From contig CANBQT010000023.1 of assembly GCA_947371755.1 (NCBI GenBank), positions 1 through 47,211 of the forward strand: a stretch of 47,211 nt of DNA, written 5' to 3'. The stretch's first letter is position 1; each line of letters starts with the position of its first letter. Origin of the DNA: Chitinophagaceae bacterium (GTDB lineage: Bacteria; Bacteroidota; Bacteroidia; Chitinophagales; Chitinophagaceae). Under the pieces are notes generated by a model. That model was not told the DNA's origin, did not search any database, and worked only from the letters and a program-made list of their open reading frames with translations. Of the stretch, positions 41,831-47,211 are shown piece after piece. The translations under genes were made by a program, and so were the position numbers.

Positions 41831-42757
41831 TCAACTCCTTGTATGAATTTTAGAGTAGGTGGCAAAATATGCAAGGATAGGGTGTGCTATCAATATCAAC
41901 AGCACAAAGAAGATGGGGATTTGTAAGCTCCAGAGTAAGATTCCTAAAATGAGGAGATAAATGGGGTAGCAGAAAAATAATAATCCAAAAAGTACGGAAT
42001 CATAAAAGACGGTTCTTTTTGTTTTATTCCGCACAAACCCACTTATTAGATGATATAACGGTAAGTGAATGATTTTACCTAACCCACCAAACAGCTTGAT
42101 CAAGCCGGATTCTTGTGGTATTATTTCTGGTACTTTGATGAGTGCTTCAATTTTTTGAAATAATATTTGATTAAAAAGCACATAGTTCTTTGCTTCTTCC
42201 TCCAAATACATCAGGTCCTTTTGTTGCATAAGTTCATCGGTCTGTACTAATACCGATTTGCCCATTCTATCAAAAGAACTATAACCCATACCCAGTGGAA
42301 GCACTTGTACTGGGATGCCTTCTTTCCAACAGGTACTTGCAATTCTGGCAGCTCCTTTTTTAAAGGGCTGTAACTCATGTTTGTTCAAGCAGATGCCCTC
42401 AATAAAAATGAGTACAATGCCGTTTTGACTCAGTACTTTCCTGCTGTTCTCAAATGCAGCTGCATTTAATCCCAGATATTCTTTACCCTCTCTTAACCGG
42501 TAAACCGGAAACATGTGTAATGTGCGTAAAAGAAAATTATGCCAGGGTTTATGAAATGCATCTCCCCTTGCTAAAAAATGTATGGGTCTTTTAAAAATCG
42601 ACGCAATGATAATAGCGTCTAGAAAGGAATTGGGATGGTTCGCAGCAATTAATACAGGTCCCCGCATATTTACAATGGACCCGTTTTGCATGCGTAATGC
42701 AGGACAAAATATCGCTATGGCAAAACGAATAAAGGGCTTCAATAAATAATAGATCAA
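41831..42757 (-). CDS. Lysophospholipid/1-acylglycerol-phosphate acyltransferase family protein
   Basis: This 308-residue membrane acyltransferase of the PlsC superfamily transfers an acyl chain to a glycerophospholipid or related acceptor. Block I is AANHPNSFLDAI with H41 and D47. The spacing is H-x5-D where classic PlsC has H-x4-D, as also seen in some GPAT/DHAPAT-type members. FPVYRLREG near 78-86 and FIEGICLNKHELQPFKKGA near 117-135 supply the arginine and glutamate blocks, although the EGT of PlsC is EGI. The C-terminal 90 residues hold two or three hydrophobic segments, more than in typical PlsC. Gene order suggests cotranscription with the beta-barrel and esterase genes upstream. Confidence 0.87.
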   Translation of the reverse strand: MIYYLLKPFIRFAIAIFCPALRMQNGSIVNMRGPVLIAANHPNSFLDAIIIASIFKRPIHFLARGDAFHKPWHNFLLRTLHMFPVYRLREGKEYLGLNAAAFENSRKVLSQNGIVLIFIEGICLNKHELQPFKKGAARIASTCWKEGIPVQVLPLGMGYSSFDRMGKSVLVQTDELMQQKDLMYLEEEAKNYVLFNQILFQKIEALIKVPEIIPQESGLIKLFGGLGKIIHLPLYHLISGFVRNKTKRTVFYDSVLFGLLFFCYPIYLLILGILLWSLQIPIFFVLLILIAHPILAYFATYSKIHTRS

Positions 42758-42794
42758 TCTTTAATTCGTATTTAGCGGTTGAACGATAATGGGT

Positions 42795-43613
42795 TTATGG
42801 AATTTTTAAGGCAACAAATACCGATCCTCCAAAACCCTGACCAGCATTTCTTCCATACAAGGTATAAAAGGTTTGAATATATGGAGTAATTGTTCTGCTT
42901 ATTTTTTTACCAAAAGCACAAGAGATCTTTCCATACATATAGTCTTTATTGATATTTAAATTGGTACTAAAAGATTTATTATCACTTACGGATGATAAGT
43001 GGTTATATGAAAATGAAAGTAAAAAGCCGTTTGATAATTCTTTACCATAAGTGAGGTCTAAAGAATATTGATTAGGGCCATCTTTTTCATCAAAATATCT
43101 GGCATACCCCCCTTCAATTACTGCAAAACTTCTTTTCCTCGGACTAAAAGAATAATTGGCTGCAACTCTGGCACCCTTTGAACCATAACCCATATAAGGT
43201 GCGCTTACATTACTATACACAGGAAGGATCACCAAGGCCTTCATAGTGAAAAAGCTTTTTAAATTATTCGACGGAGTGTGATATGCAAATCCAAACATGG
43301 CATCACCAATTCCCGTTTTGGATTCTTTGACATAAATGTTTTTTGCAGTTACATTCGAAATGGGAACATTAAAGATCAGGTCTAACCTTCTCGATAATCC
43401 AGCTATTCCGTAAATTCCCAGTGTTTTGGAAATAAACTGATCATTATTGGCCGAAGCCTTTATCCTTCCTGTTGAATCGAATACCCTGGAGGTATAGAAA
43501 TAGGAAAAAGAAGGGGTTATCATCAACCTCTTTTTACCAACGGGCCAATCTGCTTTTGCCATTCCTGATAAGCAGATGAGTATTAGAAAAAATATTGTCT
43601 TTTTCATAGCCAT
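42795..43613 (-). CDS. Predicted outer-membrane beta-barrel protein
   Basis: This 272-residue exported protein (signal to about residue 21, ending AKAD) appears to be an outer-membrane beta-barrel. It has alternating amphipathic strands with aromatic ends, for example MITPSFSYFYTSRVF, RLDLIFNVPISNVTA, KTGIGDAMFGFAYHT, RVAANYSFSPRKRSFAVIEGGYARYF and KISCAFGKKISRTITPYIQTFYTLYG, and it ends in GGSVFVALKIP. The pattern resembles channel or transporter barrels of the phenol-degradation MetA type, but no firm family could be named. Two ATG codons 6 bp apart could start it. It lies 4 bp after the esterase gene, pointing to one operon. Confidence 0.8.
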   Translation of the reverse strand: MAMKKTIFFLILICLSGMAKADWPVGKKRLMITPSFSYFYTSRVFDSTGRIKASANNDQFISKTLGIYGIAGLSRRLDLIFNVPISNVTAKNIYVKESKTGIGDAMFGFAYHTPSNNLKSFFTMKALVILPVYSNVSAPYMGYGSKGARVAANYSFSPRKRSFAVIEGGYARYFDEKDGPNQYSLDLTYGKELSNGFLLSFSYNHLSSVSDNKSFSTNLNINKDYMYGKISCAFGKKISRTITPYIQTFYTLYGRNAGQGFGGSVFVALKIP

Positions 43614-43617
43614 ATTA

Positions 43618-45453
43618 TCACTTTTTGCCTGCAGTTAATTTTTCAAAAAACCAGGTGCTTTTAAACGTATTGTGTCTTTCAGGTACTTCGTGTGCCAATT
43701 CGGGAAATATATAAATTTCACTTGCCTTGATAACGTCACGACTCATTTTATTATACGCACCAATCGTTGTAACTGCAGGAGCTAGAGGGTCTAATAAACC
43801 AACCCCCAATAGTACCGGGCATTTTATTTTGGGCATAAAATTCTGAATCTCAAAATAGCTCAGCGTTTGTAACATTTCTTCTTTTGTAAAAAAGTTGGCA
43901 TTAGCACGAAGGTATTTTCCTAAATATTCTAATACAAAAGATGACTCTCTGATTTGCGGCTCCATTAATAAATTAATATGATAGTCGCAAAATGTTGGGT
44001 TGTCCGCAATACAGGTTTTAATTTTTTTGTTAAGAAGTGAAGCAGTAATTAACGCAAATGATCCGCCCTGACTTCCTCCAAAAACTGCAATCCTGTTTAG
44101 ATCAAATCCCATATTATCGTTGGCAAACAGAAAGTCAACAAACCTGAGACAGTCCATATAAATTCCCCGATAAATATATTTTGCCGGGTCGTTGATGTTT
44201 AATGTTAAGATGTCTTGATTGTTTGGATTTACATCCGACATATTATTTCTATCAGCACCCCTGACGTTTACAGTAAAAGAAATAAACTCATCAAAAAATA
44301 AGGGCCTAGCCAAAACCTGATATCCCCCAAAACCCACTAGCACAGGGAACTTCCCACCAATAGCAGTTTTAGGTATGGTAAGAATGCCGTTGATCCTGAT
44401 ATTATCAATGGAAGACATTTCCACCTTATACACATTGAATAGCTTATTGCTTTGTTCAAAGTCTTCTTCAATTTTATACGCAGGATTAATTGATGCCAAT
44501 TCATCCATGGCGGTTCTCCAGAATTCATCAAAATCATCCGGACGATGATAAGGAGATTTTATTTTAGCGATCTCATAACCAAATGCATAATGGGTTGTAT
44601 CGTCATAAGCATTGGTATTAATTGCAAATTCTATATTATAGATACCCGGCTGTGGGGGTGTTGCAATTTTAAGTTTAAAACTTTTATTACTTTTTTTATC
44701 CAGCTTAACATCATATTGTTTTTCCGAAATAATGTTTCCTGTTATTGCTTCTTTTACTGCATATCTAAATGTACCTTCTTGTGAAATTGGATAGGAATTG
44801 CGCAATTCCAGATTATATACAATCGATTCATTACCTACGAATGTACCATCATAGTTACTAGGCTTCATGATTGTTTTAATTTCGCCTTCAGATGCAGATC
44901 CATCTGCAACAGATTCTGCATTTTCTGTAGAGGCAATTGCTTTAGATCCCTTGCCAGCAACGTTGTTATATGTAAAATTAAAATTGACAGCCGATTTTAA
45001 ATTATTTAGTTCTACCTGAAAAAATATTTTGAAAGTACCATCTGTTGTGTGGGGAATGGTAATGGTTGTTTCCAGTTTTTTATTAGCAGGTACATTTACA
45101 TCAAAAGTTTTTTCTAATGTTGTAGTACCGTTTTCGTTTTCTATTTTGTAATAGACGGTTCCTTTTTGGTCTTCAGACAAACCGTTCTTGATGTTGAGCT
45201 TATAAGCAACTTTTGTCTTTTTAGTAAACTCACCATTTTTTTCAGTGGGATTGATAGAAATATTTACCTGTCCGAAATGGTGTGAAACAGAAAAATTTTT
45301 TTCGGGCGAAAGGGTGGCTCTGGTTTTATTAAAACCAAACATTAAAACAATCATTATCAACATAAGACGCGCCATCATCACAGTTTTTTTATTCAAAAAA
45401 ACCCAAGATTCATATATAGGATATGATTTTATGCTTGCTTTTGTCTTAAACAT
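43618..45453 (-). CDS. Secreted alpha/beta-hydrolase (acetylxylan esterase type) with N-terminal beta-sandwich domains
   Basis: This 611-residue exported esterase has a signal or anchor near residues 27-43 preceded by a long N-terminal tail. If translation starts at M26, the signal peptide is more typical. Residues about 55-165 and 195-295 form two repeats with TVYYKIENENGT and TFRYAVKEAITGN, resembling CARDB/Ig-like domains that assist substrate or envelope binding. The catalytic domain (300-611) is of the AXE1 type: RGADRNN (398-404), the nucleophile S461 in FGGSQGGSFAL, D555 in GLLDPLAP and H588 in FPELAHE. Its start overlaps the acyltransferase-3 gene by 8 bp. It would remove acyl groups from a glycan or other ester; the substrate is inferred only. 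Confidence 0.88.
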   Translation of the reverse strand: MFKTKASIKSYPIYESWVFLNKKTVMMARLMLIMIVLMFGFNKTRATLSPEKNFSVSHHFGQVNISINPTEKNGEFTKKTKVAYKLNIKNGLSEDQKGTVYYKIENENGTTTLEKTFDVNVPANKKLETTITIPHTTDGTFKIFFQVELNNLKSAVNFNFTYNNVAGKGSKAIASTENAESVADGSASEGEIKTIMKPSNYDGTFVGNESIVYNLELRNSYPISQEGTFRYAVKEAITGNIISEKQYDVKLDKKSNKSFKLKIATPPQPGIYNIEFAINTNAYDDTTHYAFGYEIAKIKSPYHRPDDFDEFWRTAMDELASINPAYKIEEDFEQSNKLFNVYKVEMSSIDNIRINGILTIPKTAIGGKFPVLVGFGGYQVLARPLFFDEFISFTVNVRGADRNNMSDVNPNNQDILTLNINDPAKYIYRGIYMDCLRFVDFLFANDNMGFDLNRIAVFGGSQGGSFALITASLLNKKIKTCIADNPTFCDYHINLLMEPQIRESSFVLEYLGKYLRANANFFTKEEMLQTLSYFEIQNFMPKIKCPVLLGVGLLDPLAPAVTTIGAYNKMSRDVIKASEIYIFPELAHEVPERHNTFKSTWFFEKLTAGKK

Positions 45454-46630
45454 TTTTAACCAAAAGTTTAGATTTTCTTATATACAAATTCACTGGTTCT
45501 TCAATTGTTTTATACAAGAGAATCGATACGAGATTTAATAAAATAAACACGGTACCAATAAATAAAACACTATCGTTCAGGTGTTCAGATAACCAATCAA
45601 AACCTTTTACGTCTAGCCAATTATAAAATGCATCAACTCCGGATCTTGTCCAGATTTTGGCGAAGTTGGCAATTACTCCAATATGGATCAGATAAAAGAT
45701 ATAAGAACTTTTTCCCAGTAATTGCATGGTTGCGGAGGAAAGGAAATTTCTAATGATTGATTTTTCTTTGATCAATCCAAAATAAAAAAATGCAATTCCA
45801 ATGGGTAAGATCAGGTTATTGGTAACGATACCAAATGGATGATATAAACCGTATTCAATTCCATGTAAGGGTATACCTGCCATTATTCCAATGCTGGCTG
45901 CAATTCCAAAGATCCCTAAAATGGTGAAGATGGGATATTTTCTATCTTCTTCATTTTGTTTTAATACAATCAAAGCCAATCCCATTCCAATAAAAAATTC
46001 AACGCATCTTCCCAAAAATGTATAGAGGAACATGAAAGTGAAATTTCCAAAGAAACCAAAAATTGAAAAGTTTCTGAAGATTAAAACCAACAAAGAACCA
46101 GCTGTTAACAGAAGAATAGGTAAGTAGATGATGGCCTTTTTATTTTTTTTCATTTGCATGAAAAATAAAGGTGCCAAGAAGTAAAATGATTCTTCTACTG
46201 TAAGCGACCAACCCTGTCCAACTCCAGTAAATTTAAAATCATCAAAAAAGCCCCGAAGAAAAAACACGTTTAATAATAATAACACGATAGGTGAACCAAA
46301 ACCATTTAATACACTTGCCTCTCCTCCAAATACAAAATACAACCCGAATGTAACCAGGGTTAATAATAAATACATGGGATAGATCCGTGCAATCCTGTTT
46401 TTAATATATTTCCTAAACCATGTTTCGGATAATTCGCAGGAATCATAATATCGCATACAAATTAAAAATCCGCTCAATAGAAAAAACATGGTTACACCCA
46501 TATGAAATTCGTTCAACGTTCTTCTTAATGGAAAGGGAAAATCCAACTGGTTGAAGTGATGAAAAAAAACCAAAAACGCAGCAATGGCTCTTACGCCTGT
46601 TAGGGCAGGGATGTAGGAGTTTGACTTCAT
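45446..46630 (-). CDS. Acyltransferase 3 family protein (OafA/YrhL-like)
   Basis: This 394-residue membrane acyltransferase has about ten hydrophobic segments and the family N-terminus IPALTGVRAIAAFLVFFHHFNQLDF, where the paired histidines carry the usual function. GVTMFFLLSGFLICMRYY and KNRIARIYPMYLLLTLV carry the conserved SGF and arginine blocks. FTGVGQGWSLTVEESFYFLAPLF is the EExFY region, and GKSSYIFYLIHIGVI lies near the C-terminus. Members O-acetylate polysaccharides, LPS or peptidoglycan using cytoplasmic acetyl-CoA. Its end overlaps the esterase gene by 8 bp, suggesting a coupled modify/demodify pair. No promoter was recognised in the 191 bp up to recA. Confidence 0.93.
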   Translation of the reverse strand: MKSNSYIPALTGVRAIAAFLVFFHHFNQLDFPFPLRRTLNEFHMGVTMFFLLSGFLICMRYYDSCELSETWFRKYIKNRIARIYPMYLLLTLVTFGLYFVFGGEASVLNGFGSPIVLLLLNVFFLRGFFDDFKFTGVGQGWSLTVEESFYFLAPLFFMQMKKNKKAIIYLPILLLTAGSLLVLIFRNFSIFGFFGNFTFMFLYTFLGRCVEFFIGMGLALIVLKQNEEDRKYPIFTILGIFGIAASIGIMAGIPLHGIEYGLYHPFGIVTNNLILPIGIAFFYFGLIKEKSIIRNFLSSATMQLLGKSSYIFYLIHIGVIANFAKIWTRSGVDAFYNWLDVKGFDWLSEHLNDSVLFIGTVFILLNLVSILLYKTIEEPVNLYIRKSKLLVKNV

Positions 46631-46767
46631 TGTTTTTTACCTATTTAATTTTTATGTAATTCTTTACCAGCCGGGTGTTCTTTCACCTGGAATCTGTCAC
46701 TTAGAACGTATAAAAACGGGTTATAGTATTCAATTCCCGCTAATAATTGCACTATTTAAGCAGGCAC

Positions 46768-46794
46768 AAAAAAAGCCATCCCTTTCAGGATGGC
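46768..46794 (-). terminator. Rho-independent terminator of recA
   Basis: On the minus strand a 7-bp perfect stem GCCATCC/GGATGGC (46775-46781 and 46788-46794, 6-nt loop) is followed by seven T's. It lies 27 bp after the recA stop. Confidence 0.88.
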
Positions 46795-46821
46795 CCGGCT
46801 TACTAACCCGTCAAAACTATT

Positions 46822-47211
46822 TTATGCTTCTGCTACAACTTTTGCGTCAGCAATTTTTGCGCGAATCTTTGCTTCAATTTCGTTGGCTAATTCTGGGTTG
46901 TCGTGTAATAATGTTTTTACAGAATCCCTTCCTTGTCCAAGTTTATTGGCTTCGTAACTAAACCAGCTTCCGCTTTTGTTTACGATACCTAATTCTACTC
47001 CCATATCGATGATCTCACCAACCTTGCTGATTCCTTCACCAAAAACAATATCGAATTCAGCAGCACGGAAAGGAGGTGCTACTTTATTTTTTACCACTTT
47101 TACTTTTACGTGGTTACCTACTGCGGTATCACCATCTTTGATCTGTGTCATTCTTCTGATATCCAAACGTACTGAAGCATAGAACTTCAATGCATTACCA
47201 CCGGTGGTGGT
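46822..47211 (-). CDS. recA: RecA recombinase, C-terminal part (5' end beyond window)
   Basis: The last 129 residues of RecA are present; the gene continues past the right edge. The frame enters as [20 protein letters not shown], the well-known RecA block in the L2 region, followed by [18 protein letters not shown] and then the C-terminal domain with [21 protein letters not shown] and [16 protein letters not shown]. It ends in an Ala-rich tail. RecA coats single-stranded DNA, drives strand exchange and triggers LexA cleavage. The start and promoter are not visible. RecX, its modulator, is encoded far to the left at 4385-4861. Confidence 0.97.
   Translation of the reverse strand, partial: TTTGGNALKFYASVRLDIRRMTQIKDGDTAVGNHVKVKVVKNKVAPPFRAAEFDIVFGEGISKVGEIIDMGVELGIVNKSGSWFSYEANKLGQGRDSVKTLLHDNPELANEIEAKIRAKIADAKVVAEA

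Noticed and set aside
1..47211. Defence system, prophage, IS element, CRISPR array, tRNA or rRNA
   Set aside because: I looked for transposase or integrase motifs, regularly spaced repeats, tRNA-like cloverleaves and toxin-antitoxin or restriction gene pairs. None was found; the content is core and envelope genes.

Overview
The window reads as a chromosomal stretch of a Bacteroidota bacterium, most likely Chitinophagaceae-like. This assignment is an inference from gene content and signals; no rRNA is present to test it. The supporting features are AT-rich DNA, promoter -7 elements of the form TAnnTTTG, few Shine-Dalgarno sequences, KdsB (Gram-negative LPS), a bacterial GH3-family adenylating protein, TonB-C and OmpA proteins, many Sec or lipoprotein-signal secreted proteins, and 'AAAAAGTA' spacer repeats. 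I see no IS element, phage gene, CRISPR array, tRNA or rRNA. Coding density is high and no gene-free stretch exceeds about 300 bp; the largest, 22062-22324, holds one promoter.

Layout. 1-854: 5' part of a sugar-porter MFS gene (-). 954-3768: kdsB, a fatty acid hydroxylase/sterol desaturase, a strong terminator and dnaN (all -). 3888-6791: an orphan receiver protein (-) divergent from recX, an omega-amidase-like nitrilase and nagA (+). 6818-10175: suhB-like phosphatase, thiL and an S41 protease lipoprotein (- operon behind a clear promoter). 10281-14965: GT2 glycosyltransferase, GH3-family protein, LysE exporter, a secreted hypothetical and mtgA (+ run). 14951-18342: a NadR-type kinase, pnuC, a membrane glycosyltransferase-like protein, then a NifU-type Fe-S protein (-). 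18556-22061: a GH5 glycosidase (+) convergent with UvrD/PcrA helicase (-), sharing a TTAA stop. 22325-29654 (+): L,D-transpeptidase, two-domain VOC protein, a His-rich small protein, an EF-G2-like GTPase and a large secreted BNR-repeat protein. 29811-34195 (-): OmpA-family protein, membrane histidine kinase, uvrB. 34267-35013 (+): secreted TonB-C protein. 35035-40676 (-): amidase, M28 peptidase, phytase-like esterase and cyclophilin, all exported. 40825-46630 (-): acyltransferase-3, a secreted AXE1-type esterase, an outer-membrane barrel protein, a PlsC-like acyltransferase, methylglyoxal synthase and a GNAT. 46822-47211: 3' end of recA (-) with its terminator.

Working together. DNA replication and repair (dnaN, recX, uvrD, uvrB, recA) and envelope synthesis (kdsB, mtgA, L,D-transpeptidase, acyltransferases, glycosyltransferases) are interleaved with salvage (pnuC with NadR-type kinase, nagA, omega-amidase) and secreted degradation (GH5, M28, amidase, S41). 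Most of the window is ordinary core genome. The parts most worth following are the His-rich protein/EF-G2 pair, the acylation-deacylation gene run at 41.8-46.6 kb, the four-gene exported hydrolase operon, the GH5 with an altered NEP motif, and the spacer repeats. I did not find a convincing new defence or mobile system.
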